Shown: one piece after another, positions 45,146-54,636 of the stretch
How positions within the stretch are numbered: the first letter of the stretch is position 1
Layout of the letters: every line of letters begins with the position of its first letter
Program-made: the position numbers and the translations under genes
The notes under the pieces: model-generated
Told to the model about the DNA's origin: nothing
Seen by the model: only the letters and a program-made list of their open reading frames with translations
Database searches by the model: none
From: Segatella oris
Lineage (GTDB): Bacteria > Bacteroidota > Bacteroidia > Bacteroidales > Bacteroidaceae
Length of the DNA: 64,000 nt
Assembly: GCF_900637655.1 (NCBI RefSeq)
Contig: NZ_LR134384.1
Location: 1,674,001 to 1,738,000 of the forward strand
Direction of reading: 5' to 3'

Positions 45146-46005
45146 AATTCTGCTGCAGCTTTATCCGGTCTACAATGCAAGGTATACACTGGTGTTTGGG
45201 CGATGATATCACCTACTATATTACAAATATGATTAAAGATATCCTCATCCCATTTCATGGATGAGCATGAAGGAAAGACTGAAGCAAAAGCTTCTACTAC
45301 AGAAAGACGCTCTATCGAATTCTCCGGAGCACGGTCAATGCGTGTGATTGCTCCCAAGCGTGCCTTTACTTTTCGATAGCATGGAGTCTTACCACTCCAT
45401 GGGCTACCATAAATATATGTCATGCCATCCACAATCCTAATGATTGGATTGTCATCGTTCATCAAGTCGCATCCTTCAATATATCGCAACCAAAGGCTGA
45501 CCTGTGTGCTCTTACCAGTCCCACTTTTAGCAATGAATGCATATCCATACTCATGTTTCCTGACGAGTGAAGCATGTATCAACACTGTGTCCCGTTTGCT
45601 GCCGGCAAAGGCCATGATCAGCATCAATACATTGTTCAGGCCAAAGCTTCTCATGTTGAGATTACCATTCAATGCACACTGACAATTGCGGAAATCCTTA
45701 TCACAGATAAGCAAAGCACAAGGCATTTTATTAATATCCTTGATGACATATTGATAGCTGCCGTCTGGCAATCTGTCTACAACAGTATCTCCATTACCCG
45801 TATCAAACACTCGGATACGATGTCGTTTTTCTTTATCTACAACTTTCAGGTTCGGATTAATCACCAAACTAAACAGAAGCTTGTCCTCTTCTACTGCTTC
45901 ACATCCAAACGGTTGAAATGAAGGCAGCAAATTATATAGCAAGGCTTCTTCTTCCTGATATGCAATCCTGATAAAATGTTCTGCTATCTCAAAAAAGTAA
46001 TTCAT
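45118..46005 (-). CDS. HPr-kinase-like P-loop protein
   Basis: From ATG 46005 (AGGA site 5 nt upstream) the protein is 295 residues; a TTG three codons earlier is less likely. It shares the C-terminal fold of HPr kinase/phosphorylase: VLIHASLV, then Walker A FIAKSGTGKST with K165, then LMNDDNPII at 181-189, then GSPWSGKTPCYRK. The N-terminal 130 residues are not HprK-like and are beta-rich. The protein is therefore a serine-kinase-like relative, not a carbon-catabolite HprK. It is the first gene of the PqqD/peptidase cassette. Its phosphate acceptor is unknown. Confidence 0.82.
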   Translation of the reverse strand: MNYFFEIAEHFIRIAYQEEEALLYNLLPSFQPFGCEAVEEDKLLFSLVINPNLKVVDKEKRHRIRVFDTGNGDTVVDRLPDGSYQYVIKDINKMPCALLICDKDFRNCQCALNGNLNMRSFGLNNVLMLIMAFAGSKRDTVLIHASLVRKHEYGYAFIAKSGTGKSTQVSLWLRYIEGCDLMNDDNPIIRIVDGMTYIYGSPWSGKTPCYRKVKARLGAITRIDRAPENSIERLSVVEAFASVFPSCSSMKWDEDIFNHICNIVGDIIAQTPVYTLHCRPDKAAAELCHQTISIK

Positions 46006-46067
46006 ATCCTGCAAAGGGCCGACACATAAGGCTCATGTGAAATTTGACATTGCCACATGAAGCCATA

Positions 46068-46523
46068 CTATTTCTTTTTACGTGATTTTACAGGAGCTAC
46101 AATCTGACTTTCATCAGGAATGATTGCCTGATAGTGAAATTCATCGGTTGTAAGATATTTAATGGTATAGGTATTCTTTTTCTTTGTTTTTTTACCGAAA
46201 ACAACCCCGTATCTGCTTCTCATATTCTGGAATTTCTTTTCGATAACATCTCGCTTTGTAGCCCACATGGTCACACAAGTGGCATGTTCAAACCCCTTGG
46301 AAGCAAGATAATCGCGCAGCTGATATGAGTAGCTGTCACGGCCATACAGAAACCCTCCCCTGTCTACTACAGCAGAATCCAACTCCTGAATATCAGTGAA
46401 ATAGACAGTAGAATCATTAAAAGACGCTGCAAAACCATAAAGATACACTTTGTTGTTTCCAGCAGAAGCAGCCGCGCAAACAAAGAATGCACAAGCTGTC
46501 AATAATAGTGTTTTCAATCTCAT
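46068..46523 (-). CDS. Small exported protein of unknown function with a basic tail
   Basis: A 151-residue protein with a signal peptide (ends near AAASAG). The mature part has a VYLYGFAASFNDSTVYFTDI strand pattern and a YLASKGFEHATCVTMWATK region. It ends in a lysine-rich tail (VKSRKKK). I recognise it only as a type of conserved Bacteroidales exported protein. It lies between the sigma-factor gene (43 bp after its stop) and the kinase cassette (62 bp before), all on the minus strand. Confidence 0.72.
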   Translation of the reverse strand: MRLKTLLLTACAFFVCAAASAGNNKVYLYGFAASFNDSTVYFTDIQELDSAVVDRGGFLYGRDSYSYQLRDYLASKGFEHATCVTMWATKRDVIEKKFQNMRSRYGVVFGKKTKKKNTYTIKYLTTDEFHYQAIIPDESQIVAPVKSRKKK

Positions 46524-46566
46524 TTACCTTTATTCTTTTATTTACTATAACGACAAACGATGCAGC

Positions 46567-47430
46567 TTATTGCCCGAGGTATGCCTTAAGATTTTTATTC
46601 TTTGTGTTATGACGCAGCCGACGAATTGCTTTTTCTTTTATTTGGCGTACACGTTCACGCGTCAGACCGAATTTATCTCCGATTTCTTCAAGTGTCATCT
46701 CTGATTGGTTAATGCCAAAGAAAGCTTCGACGATGTTGCGTTCACGCTCATTCAACGACTGAAGTGCATTTGCAACTTCATCACGCAAGGACTCCTGTAC
46801 CAGCACGCTGTCAGCCATTTGAGCATTATTGTTGGGCAGAATATCCAATAAACTGTTCTCCTCTCCTTCTGCAAGCGGAGCATCAACTGACACATGTCTG
46901 CCGTTTGATTTGATTGCATCGGCCACTTTATCCTCCGGTATGTCAACTTTTGCAGCAATTTCTTCTATTGTCGGAAATTGTTCATTCTCCTGTTCAAGTT
47001 TGTTGAGAACACGCTTTATCTTATTTACCGAACCGACTTGATTCAAAGGCAGTCTGACGATACGGCTCTGCTCGGCAATAGCTTGAAGAATACTCTGGCG
47101 TATCCACCAAACAGCATACGAGATGAATTTGAACCCACGAGTTTCATCAAATTTCTCTGCAGCTTTAATCAATCCGAGATTGCCTTCATTGATGAGGTCT
47201 GGCAAACTAAGTCCTTGATTTTGATATTGCTTGGCAACAGAAACCACAAAACGCAGGTTAGCACGTGTCAGTTTCTCTAAGGCACGACGATCACCCCGCT
47301 TGATTTTCTGTGCAAGCTCCACCTCCTCTTCTACAGAAATCAGGTCTTCATGACCTATCTCCTGCAGATATTTATCGAGCGATGCACTTTCCCGATTGGT
47401 TATTGACTTTGTGATTTTCAGCTGCCTCAT
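46567..47430 (-). CDS. rpoD: RNA polymerase primary sigma factor (RpoD/SigA)
   Basis: A 287-residue group 1 sigma factor in the short Bacteroidota form: it lacks region 1.1 and the long non-conserved insert of E. coli sigma-70. Region 1.2 is [18 protein letters not shown], region 2 is [21 protein letters not shown] then [13 protein letters not shown], and region 4 is [18 protein letters not shown]. Bacteroidota sigma factors recognise the TTTG/TAnnTTTG promoters seen in this window. Its own promoter is at 47487-47456. Confidence 0.95.
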   Translation of the reverse strand: MRQLKITKSITNRESASLDKYLQEIGHEDLISVEEEVELAQKIKRGDRRALEKLTRANLRFVVSVAKQYQNQGLSLPDLINEGNLGLIKAAEKFDETRGFKFISYAVWWIRQSILQAIAEQSRIVRLPLNQVGSVNKIKRVLNKLEQENEQFPTIEEIAAKVDIPEDKVADAIKSNGRHVSVDAPLAEGEENSLLDILPNNNAQMADSVLVQESLRDEVANALQSLNERERNIVEAFFGINQSEMTLEEIGDKFGLTRERVRQIKEKAIRRLRHNTKNKNLKAYLGQ

Positions 47431-47455
47431 TAAGTGTTAAAATTTTTCTACAGCG

Positions 47456-47487
47456 CAAAAATACGGCTTTTTTATTTGACTTGCAAA
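47456..47487 (-). promoter_or_regulatory. Bacteroidota-type promoter for rpoD
   Basis: Read on the minus strand: TTTG at 47487-47484, a 20-bp spacer, then TATTTTTG at 47463-47456. The rpoD ATG is 26 bp downstream. Confidence 0.65.
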
Positions 47488-47883
47488 TTTTTTCCCATTT
47501 TTTAGCCTAATAAAGAGTTGCATATTCCATAGAATAATATATATATACATTTGTTTATTAATTGGTTGTTATCAAGCATCCGCTATCAAGCGACATATCA
47601 ATACAATATGAAGTTTTACTTTAACAACTTGAATGAAAACAATTATATTCTAAAAGTTGACTTGTTCTATTATTCAAACAGTTACGCCGTATGCTTCAGA
47701 TGACATATATTGGTAGAACAAAATAACATGAAAAATTACGGCAATTACACAGAAACTGCAGTTCGGGAAACCTCTCCCTATTGTAAAATTATTATCCGCT
47801 TTCCAACGCTTTCTTGTAATAGTAAATAAAGAAGAAAATTCAAAAAAGCAGACTTGCTTTTATAACCTTTCCAGAGTTGTTCT

Positions 47884-48012
47884 GCAATTCAAGTCATAAT
47901 GCGCTGTAATTCGATGCAGATTGCAGTGTAATCTGACTCAAGTTAGCGTGTAATCTGACTCAAGTTACACAGCGTTATGCGTCATGTTACACAGTAAGGA
48001 TTCAGACATGGG
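47884..48012. repeat. 22-bp-period dyad array, copy 5 (rpoD/ppdK gap)
   Basis: Units start at 47884, 47906, 47928, 47950, 47972 and 47994 (last decayed), in exact 22-bp steps. GTAATCTGACTCAAGTTAC at 47950 is the family's best example. It lies in a 788-bp divergent gap. The remainder of the gap holds the two promoters and A/T-rich sequence at 47490-47880 and 48015-48130 in which I see no gene. Confidence 0.88.
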
Positions 48013-48133
48013 GAAATACCTTCAGTTTTCTCATTTTTGAATATCTGTTTAGTGGCACTTGGAAAGCAATGGAGAAGAAATGCAACAATATAGCAAAAAT
48101 GTAAGGTGAAGATAGCAAAAAAGCAGGTAAAAG

Positions 48134-48165
48134 TTTGGTTACTTGATAGATTTACATTATATTTG
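48134..48165 (+). promoter_or_regulatory. Bacteroidota-type promoter upstream of ppdK
   Basis: TTTG at 48134-48137, a 20-bp spacer, then TATATTTG at 48158-48165. The start codon is 54 bp beyond. Confidence 0.7.
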
Positions 48166-48218
48166 CAAATATTAAAATATCAAATAACCAAATAAAGCAA
48201 TTTTACACCAAATCAGTT

Positions 48219-50939
48219 ATGAGTGAGAAAAGAGTTTATATCTTCGGCAACGGTAAGGCCGAGGGACGGGCAGACATGAGGAATCTGCTTGGTGGTAAGG
48301 GTGCGAACTTAGCCGAAATGAATCTTATCGGTGTTCCAGTTCCTCCCGGTTTCACGATTACGACAGACGTATGTAACGAGTACTTTGAGAAAGGAAAAGA
48401 GGAAGTTGTCAATCTGTTGAAGAAAGATGTTGAAACTTCTGTAAAGCATATTGAGACTTTGATGAAATCAAAGTTTGGCGATGTAGATAATCCTTTGCTC
48501 GTCAGTGTACGTTCGGGAGCCCGTGCCAGCATGCCCGGTATGATGGATACCATTCTTAATCTCGGTCTCAATGATGAAGTTGTAGAAGGTCTGGCCCGTA
48601 AGACCGGCAATGAACGCTTTGCTTATGACAGCTACCGTCGCTTTGTTCAGATGTACGGTGACGTTGTTCTCGGCATGAAACCAGCCAACAAGGAAGACAT
48701 TGATCCTTTTGAGGCTATCATTATTAATGTAAAGAAACAGCGCGGCATCTCTCTTGATAACGAAATGAATGTGGATGAACTCAAGCAGCTTGTCAAGTTG
48801 TTTAAGGCTGCCATTAAGGAGCAGACCGGCCATGATTTCCCAACAGATCCAATGGAACAACTGTGGGGCGCTATCTGTGCTGTCTTTGATTCGTGGATGA
48901 ATGAGCGCGCTATTCTCTATCGAAAGATGGAAGGTATCCCTGCAGAATGGGGTACAGCGGTCAACGTTATGGCCATGGTATTTGGAAATATGGGCGAAAC
49001 CTCTGCAACAGGTGTTTGCTTCAGCCGTGATGCCGCAACTGGAGAAAATCGTTTTAATGGTGAATATTTGGTCAACGCTCAGGGCGAAGATGTTGTTGCC
49101 GGCATTCGTACACCGCAGCAGATTACCAAGGAAGGCTCTTTGCGTTGGGCGAAACAGCAGTGTATTGATGAGGAAATCCGTGCTTCAAAATACCCGTCGA
49201 TGGAAGAGGCTATGCCTGAAATCTTCAAGCAGCTGAACGATATCCAGCAGAAGCTCGAAGCTCACTATCACGATATGCAGGATATGGAGTTCACCGTTCA
49301 GGAAGGTCATTTGTGGTTCCTCCAGACCCGTAATGGAAAACGTACAGGCACGGCAATGGTAAAGATTGCCATGGACTTGTTGCGCGAAGGCGAAATAGAC
49401 GAAAAGACAGCTCTGTTGCGTTGTGAGCCAAACAAATTGGATGAACTGCTCCACCCTATCTTTGATAAGGAGGCACAAACAACTGCCAAGGTGTTGACAA
49501 GAGGTCTCCCTGCAAGTCCGGGTGCTGCTTGTGGTCAGGTTGTTTTCTTTGCTGATGATGCAGAGAAATGGCATGATGACGGACATCAGGTAATCATGGT
49601 GCGCATTGAAACAAGTCCCGAAGACCTCGCAGGTATGAGTGCTGCCGAGGGCATTCTTACGGCACGAGGAGGCATGACCAGTCATGCTGCGGTTGTTGCA
49701 CGCGGTATGGGTAAGTGTTGTGTCAGTGGTGCAGGTGCTATTAACATTAACTATAAAGCACGTACTCTTGAAATCGACGGCACACTCATTCATGAAGGTG
49801 ACTACATTTCAATCAATGGTTCAACGGGTGAAGTTTATTTGGGCGAGGTAAAAACAAAGCCGGCTGAGGTCACAGGTGACTTCGCCATGCTGATGGATCT
49901 GTGCCAGAAGCATACACGCCTTGTTGTCCGCACAAACGCAGACACGCCTCATGATGCAGAGGTTGCACATAATTTCGGTGCTGTCGGTATCGGTCTCTGT
50001 CGCACAGAGCATATGTTCTTCGAGAACGAGAAGATTAAAGCTATGCGCGAAATGATCCTTGCTGACACGAAAGAAGGCCGTGAAAACGCGCTTGAAAAAC
50101 TCCTACCTTATCAGAAACAGGATTTCTATGGCATATTAAAGGCTATGGATGGCTATCCCGTGAATATCCGTTTGCTCGATCCTCCATTGCATGAGTTCGT
50201 GCCTCATGACCTTGCCGGCCAGAAAGCTATGGCTGAAGAGATGGGCATTTCTGTGGAGGAAATCCAGCGTCGTGTAAATTCTCTGAGCGAGCATAATCCG
50301 ATGTTGGGTCATCGCGGCTGTCGTCTGGGCAACACATACCCCGAAATTACAGCGATGCAGACACGCGCAATCCTCGGTGCAGCAATTGATTTGAAGAAAG
50401 CAGGTTTCAATCCAATGCCTGAAATCATGGTTCCACTGATTGGCATTGTCAATGAGTTTGATGTTCAGGAAGATGTTATCCGCTCTACTGCAAAGCAGCT
50501 TTTTGAAAAGGAAGGCGTTGAAATCCCATTCAAAGTCGGTACGATGATAGAGATACCACGTGCTGCTCTGACAGCTGACAATATTGCCAAGAGAGCTGAA
50601 TACTTCAGCTTTGGAACCAATGACCTTACCCAGATGACATTTGGATATAGCCGTGATGACATTGCAAGCTTCCTGCCTGTGTATCTTGAAAAGAAGATAC
50701 TGAAGGTTGATCCTTTCCAGGTTTTAGATCAGGAAGGTGTAGGTCAGCTTGTTGAAATGGCTGTAAAGAAAGGTCGCGCAACCCGTCCGGAACTTAAGTG
50801 CGGTATCTGTGGTGAGCATGGTGGTGAGCCTTCATCGGTCAAGTTCTGCCATCGCGTGGGCTTAGACTATGTGAGTTGTTCTCCATTCCGTGTGCCAATA
50901 GCTCGCCTTGCAGCGGCGCAGGCAGCTGTGGAAGAATAA
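48219..50939 (+). CDS. ppdK: Pyruvate, phosphate dikinase
   Basis: Interconverts pyruvate, ATP and phosphate with PEP, AMP and pyrophosphate. The N-terminal ATP-grasp part has GGKGANLAEMNLIGVPVPPG and SVRSGARASMPGMMDT. The phospho-carrier histidine is in GGMTSHAAVVARGMG (about H489). The C-terminal PEP barrel has GIGLCRTEHMFF, FSFGTNDLTQMTFG and CGICGEHGGEPSS. Length is 906 residues, slightly above the usual 875. It is monocistronic with a strong promoter and a terminator at 50961. Confidence 0.96.
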   Translation: MSEKRVYIFGNGKAEGRADMRNLLGGKGANLAEMNLIGVPVPPGFTITTDVCNEYFEKGKEEVVNLLKKDVETSVKHIETLMKSKFGDVDNPLLVSVRSGARASMPGMMDTILNLGLNDEVVEGLARKTGNERFAYDSYRRFVQMYGDVVLGMKPANKEDIDPFEAIIINVKKQRGISLDNEMNVDELKQLVKLFKAAIKEQTGHDFPTDPMEQLWGAICAVFDSWMNERAILYRKMEGIPAEWGTAVNVMAMVFGNMGETSATGVCFSRDAATGENRFNGEYLVNAQGEDVVAGIRTPQQITKEGSLRWAKQQCIDEEIRASKYPSMEEAMPEIFKQLNDIQQKLEAHYHDMQDMEFTVQEGHLWFLQTRNGKRTGTAMVKIAMDLLREGEIDEKTALLRCEPNKLDELLHPIFDKEAQTTAKVLTRGLPASPGAACGQVVFFADDAEKWHDDGHQVIMVRIETSPEDLAGMSAAEGILTARGGMTSHAAVVARGMGKCCVSGAGAININYKARTLEIDGTLIHEGDYISINGSTGEVYLGEVKTKPAEVTGDFAMLMDLCQKHTRLVVRTNADTPHDAEVAHNFGAVGIGLCRTEHMFFENEKIKAMREMILADTKEGRENALEKLLPYQKQDFYGILKAMDGYPVNIRLLDPPLHEFVPHDLAGQKAMAEEMGISVEEIQRRVNSLSEHNPMLGHRGCRLGNTYPEITAMQTRAILGAAIDLKKAGFNPMPEIMVPLIGIVNEFDVQEDVIRSTAKQLFEKEGVEIPFKVGTMIEIPRAALTADNIAKRAEYFSFGTNDLTQMTFGYSRDDIASFLPVYLEKKILKVDPFQVLDQEGVGQLVEMAVKKGRATRPELKCGICGEHGGEPSSVKFCHRVGLDYVSCSPFRVPIARLAAAQAAVEE

Positions 50940-50960
50940 GTTTCAAATTGAACACTATAG

Positions 50961-50998
50961 AAAAGGATGTCTTTTTGCAGAGACATCCTTTTCCTTTT
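50961..50998 (+). terminator. Intrinsic terminator after ppdK
   Basis: AAAAGGATGTCT (50961-50972) pairs with AGACATCCTTTT (50981-50992), loop TTTTTGCA-like, followed by CCTTTT. Confidence 0.8.
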
Positions 50999-51028
50999 GG
51001 AATAAACCTACTTTCAAAATGAAGCAGG

Positions 51029-51919
51029 CTATACTATCACTTTTATCTTGTGATGGCTGTTGCGGAATTCTGTGGGCGAACAACCTTTCTTTCGCTTAAA
51101 GATGCGATTGAAGTTGCTCATGTTGTTATAACCGCACTTAAAACTGATTTCGGCAATGGTCTCGGTGGTGTCTATCAGCAGGCGCGTGGCATATCCCAAG
51201 CGTATATCGATGATATAATCACTTAACCGGCGCCCTGTATGCAACTTGAAGAAGCGGCAGAATGCGCTCTCACTCATGTTGGCGAGGTCTGCCAGACTCT
51301 TAAGGCGCAGTTCATACATATAGTTATCTGATATATATTTCTTTACACGTAATATACGACGGCTGTCGTCTTCGATATTCACTTTCGCATAACTGGTCGT
51401 TGCCAAGGTGCGTGCGCCTGTGCATAAGGACAGTGTGTGGAGGATGTTCAGAAATTCCATTAAGGCAGTGAAGCGATCGGTTATCTGGCTCAGACCACTC
51501 AATCTTTCGTAGACTTTCATGATAGAAGACATGGGAAAGGCCATTCCTTTTTGTGCTTCTTTCATCATATGGCGTATACTTTCAAATGGCGTCTTACCAA
51601 AGAAGTAGTCCGCCTCTGTTATTCCGGCCCCGAAATTAAACTGAATAGTGATTTCGCGAATGTCATTACTCTTGCATTCATGCTGCTCCCAGGCATGTTC
51701 AAGCGTGGGATTGGTGATAAGTACAAGGTCATAATCTCCGATAACTTCATTGCTGTCGCCAACAATTCGCTTCACCCCAGCTGCATTTTCAACGAAATTG
51801 AGTTCGAACACATCGTGATTATGTACGGGATAGGAGAACTCACTCTTGTGCCTGTCAGCGATGTAGAGCGCATCGGTATCCATTAAAGGAGTTATTTCAT
51901 GTAGCACGTAATTGTCCAT
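51029..51919 (-). CDS. AraC-family transcriptional regulator
   Basis: A 296-residue regulator. The N-terminal cupin-like sensing domain contains YPVHNHDVFELNFVENA. The C-terminal double helix-turn-helix (about residues 190-290) has LKSLADLANMSESAFCRFFK and ISFKCGYNNMSNFNRIFKRKKGCSPTEFR. It is the most distal gene of the mannan locus, on the same strand, 71 bp after the epimerase gene. It is therefore the likely sugar-responsive activator of that locus. No hybrid two-component regulator is present in the window. Confidence 0.9.
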   Translation of the reverse strand: MDNYVLHEITPLMDTDALYIADRHKSEFSYPVHNHDVFELNFVENAAGVKRIVGDSNEVIGDYDLVLITNPTLEHAWEQHECKSNDIREITIQFNFGAGITEADYFFGKTPFESIRHMMKEAQKGMAFPMSSIMKVYERLSGLSQITDRFTALMEFLNILHTLSLCTGARTLATTSYAKVNIEDDSRRILRVKKYISDNYMYELRLKSLADLANMSESAFCRFFKLHTGRRLSDYIIDIRLGYATRLLIDTTETIAEISFKCGYNNMSNFNRIFKRKKGCSPTEFRNSHHKIKVIV

Positions 51920-51990
51920 ATAAACGGGAAAAGACTTCTCCTCACCCCCCTTTTATGAAGACAAAGAGGAGGAGGCAGACTTTAAATTAA

Positions 51991-53190
51991 TCAATGATTA
52001 TATTCGGGAGCAAGACTTCTTTCGATGATTTCCAAGCACATTCTGGTGTTATGATAAGGGCATTTCCAGAAGCCGGCTTTATCATCTCTGCGATTGGGAT
52101 GTCCGTTCTTATCACAGCCCCAATACCATTCGCCTCGTTCGTGGTCTATGATATGTTCAACAATATATTGCCAACACTGGCGAGCAATATCGAGCGCCGC
52201 CTTATCACCAAAGTGTTGATAGAGATCAACGTGACCTATGACGCATTCGCACATCACCCACCATTGGCGCTGATCATCAACATGCCCAGTGTCAGTCCAT
52301 CGTTCGTATATCATTGAGCCATCTGGTTGCAGGCCTTCATCTGCAGCCTTAGCTATGCGTATAATAGCCTTTTCAACCTTTGCCAACACTTCAGGTTTAC
52401 CCAACTCTAACGCTGCCTCATGCAATAACCACACGGCTTCAATGTCATGACCAAAGCTTTGGATGTTTCGACGGCCTTGCCACTTATCATTGAAAAACAG
52501 GTCAAGATGATTTGTTTCTGAATTGAGTAAATGTGTGAGAAAGATATCAATAAGATTAGTGATACGCTCTGCCAATTCAGGCGTTTGCCATACACGGTAG
52601 AGATTAGTGTAAGGTTCAAGGATATGAAGATGCGTGTTCATTGTCCGCGATCCGTTCTCATCCTTATCACTTAATCGCATGTCGGCAATAGGCTGCCAAT
52701 CGCGCGTTAATGCCTCTACATAACCATTATTAACGCTGTCGAAAGCATGACGTTCAATGTCGGTATATAACTTCTTTGCATGCAACAATGCCTCTTTATT
52801 ACCCGTGGCACGCGCATATTCGCTCAAACCATAGATTGCAAATCCAATAGCATAGGTTTGTTTTTTGGCATCAAGCACGTTTCCTTCAGCATCTAAACTC
52901 CAGAATACGCCTCCTTCTTGCATATCAATGAAATGATTGATAAAATAGTCTTTTGCTCTTGTCGCTGCTTCCAAATATTCAGGTTTATGTAAAACACGGT
53001 AGGCTGCAGCAAAACCCCAGAGTATACGTGCATTGAGGATAGCTCCCTTCTCCGCATCAGGCACAGGATTGCCACAACCATCTATACGGCCGAGGAAACC
53101 TCCGTTGCGTTGGTCTATCATTCTGTTCATCCAGAAAGGAAGGATGTTTCGTTCCAACTCCTCGCGTAATTCTTTTGAAAGGTTATACAT
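51991..53190 (-). CDS. Mannobiose/cellobiose 2-epimerase (AGE family)
   Basis: A 399-residue (alpha/alpha)6-barrel epimerase. Conserved histidine regions are MNTHLHILEPYTNLYRVW, SFGHDIEAVWLLHEA and YHNTRMCLEIIE; the WWVMCECVIGHVD motif is also typical. It lies next to a symporter and GH130 phosphorylase, the order described for the Bacteroides fragilis mannan pathway. There the enzyme turns beta-1,4-mannobiose into mannosyl-glucose. Cellobiose can also serve as substrate in the family. There is no signal peptide, so it is cytoplasmic. Confidence 0.9.
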   Translation of the reverse strand: MYNLSKELREELERNILPFWMNRMIDQRNGGFLGRIDGCGNPVPDAEKGAILNARILWGFAAAYRVLHKPEYLEAATRAKDYFINHFIDMQEGGVFWSLDAEGNVLDAKKQTYAIGFAIYGLSEYARATGNKEALLHAKKLYTDIERHAFDSVNNGYVEALTRDWQPIADMRLSDKDENGSRTMNTHLHILEPYTNLYRVWQTPELAERITNLIDIFLTHLLNSETNHLDLFFNDKWQGRRNIQSFGHDIEAVWLLHEAALELGKPEVLAKVEKAIIRIAKAADEGLQPDGSMIYERWTDTGHVDDQRQWWVMCECVIGHVDLYQHFGDKAALDIARQCWQYIVEHIIDHERGEWYWGCDKNGHPNRRDDKAGFWKCPYHNTRMCLEIIERSLAPEYNH

Positions 53191-53211
53191 AGTGAGAAAT
53201 CTTAAGATTGA

Positions 53212-54636
53212 TTATTGAACTTTAGTTGATGCAGTATCAGCTCGTTTTTCTTCCAACTCGTGCGTTATCTGTTTCATTCTTTGTTCGCTGAGTGGGTAAA
53301 AATAAATGAAAGCTAATGAAAGTAGTGCTCCTATTGCCGGCAATATTGAAAGAAACATCTTTATACCTTGGATGGTTTCTGCCGATTGAACAGCATTAGC
53401 CTGAAAGCCGAATTGAGCAAGCATCCACCCTGTTATGGCCGTACCGAAAGCCCAACCAAACTTCTGACTCATCGAAGAGGAAGAGAAGATAAGTCCTGTC
53501 GCACGGTTACCGGTCTGCAGTTCACTGTAATCTGCACAATCCGCATACATGCTCCACAACAGCGGGAAGATGCTGCCTGCACAAATACTGATGAGCGCCT
53601 GCAGTACAAAGATGAGAAGAAGCTGCTCTTTGTCAAGCCAAAAGAATATAATACTGAGAACTGATGCTACAGCCATGGCAGCCATGAATGTGCGTCGTTT
53701 ACCTATACGATTACTGATAGGGGCTGCAAGTATTACGCCTACAATGTTGGCAGCTTGTCCTACAGCCAGATAAAGACCACTGAGTACAAATGGGAGACCT
53801 AAGAAGAAGATACTTCCAATGGCCGTTTCATCAACATAATACTTGAAATAATAAACCGTTGCACCGTCACGAATGGAATTAAATACGAGTGAGGCTACAC
53901 CTGCACCGAGCAAAATCCACCATGGTCGATTATGTAACAGATCGCGAAGATCCGTTTTTAGTGAAGTCTTTTCTTGTTTAACAGGTCTCACACGCTCTTT
54001 TGTAAGAGCGAAGCAACCTAAGAAAAGGATTACGCATACAATGGCAATAACCAATACTGCCATTAGCCAACCAAATTGCGAAGCCGTTAGCCAACCATGC
54101 ATGGGGCCATTGTCATCAGCTCCACCAAAAGCATTTACCAATGGCATGAAAAGTAATAAGGCTACAAATGAACCCAAATAGGCGAATGTCATGCGATAGG
54201 TGGCCAAGGTATTACGGTCTGCTGGGGCGGGACTCATTACTCCCAACAACGAAGCATAGGGTACATTGATAGCAGAATACACCATCATCATCAGCCCATA
54301 GGTAATGAAAGCATATACGATTTTCCCTGTTTCTCCAAATGGAGGAGTTAAAAACGTCAATATACCTATAAGGCCGAAAGGCACTGCCAAATAGAGAAGA
54401 TACGGTCGGAAACGTCCCCAACGTGATGATGTGCGGTCTGCCACTGCACCAACAATAGGGTCAAAAAAGGAATCCCATACGCGAGTGACGGCAAACATCG
54501 TTCCAACAATAGCAGCAGAAATGCCAAACACATCGGTATAGAATATCATGAGATAGGCTCCGAAAAGCTTCCAGAACATTGATGATGACATATCACCTAA
54601 GCCATAACCTATCTTTTCACTAAGCCCAATTTTCAT
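53212..54636 (-). CDS. Sugar:cation symporter (GPH/MelB-type MFS)
   Basis: A 474-residue inner-membrane carrier with 12 predicted helices. It begins MKIGLSEKIGYGLGDMSSS, the GPH family start. VWDSFFDPIVGAVADRTSSRWGRFRPY is the cation/sugar loop. By position it should import mannobiose or mannosyl oligosaccharides. Its start overlaps the GH130 stop by 4 bp (ATGA), indicating translational coupling. Confidence 0.9.
   Translation of the reverse strand: MKIGLSEKIGYGLGDMSSSMFWKLFGAYLMIFYTDVFGISAAIVGTMFAVTRVWDSFFDPIVGAVADRTSSRWGRFRPYLLYLAVPFGLIGILTFLTPPFGETGKIVYAFITYGLMMMVYSAINVPYASLLGVMSPAPADRNTLATYRMTFAYLGSFVALLLFMPLVNAFGGADDNGPMHGWLTASQFGWLMAVLVIAIVCVILFLGCFALTKERVRPVKQEKTSLKTDLRDLLHNRPWWILLGAGVASLVFNSIRDGATVYYFKYYVDETAIGSIFFLGLPFVLSGLYLAVGQAANIVGVILAAPISNRIGKRRTFMAAMAVASVLSIIFFWLDKEQLLLIFVLQALISICAGSIFPLLWSMYADCADYSELQTGNRATGLIFSSSSMSQKFGWAFGTAITGWMLAQFGFQANAVQSAETIQGIKMFLSILPAIGALLSLAFIYFYPLSEQRMKQITHELEEKRADTASTKVQ

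Noticed and set aside
45118-46005. HPr kinase/phosphorylase in catabolite control
   Set aside because: Only the P-loop half resembles HprK; no HPr or PTS gene is near, and neighbours are a peptidase and a PqqD-like protein.
51920-51990. G-run and GAGGAG/CTCCTC inverted repeat in the gap between the epimerase and AraC genes
   Set aside because: Arms are only 6 bp in a purine-rich stretch where such pairs arise by chance; the loop is over 20 nt.
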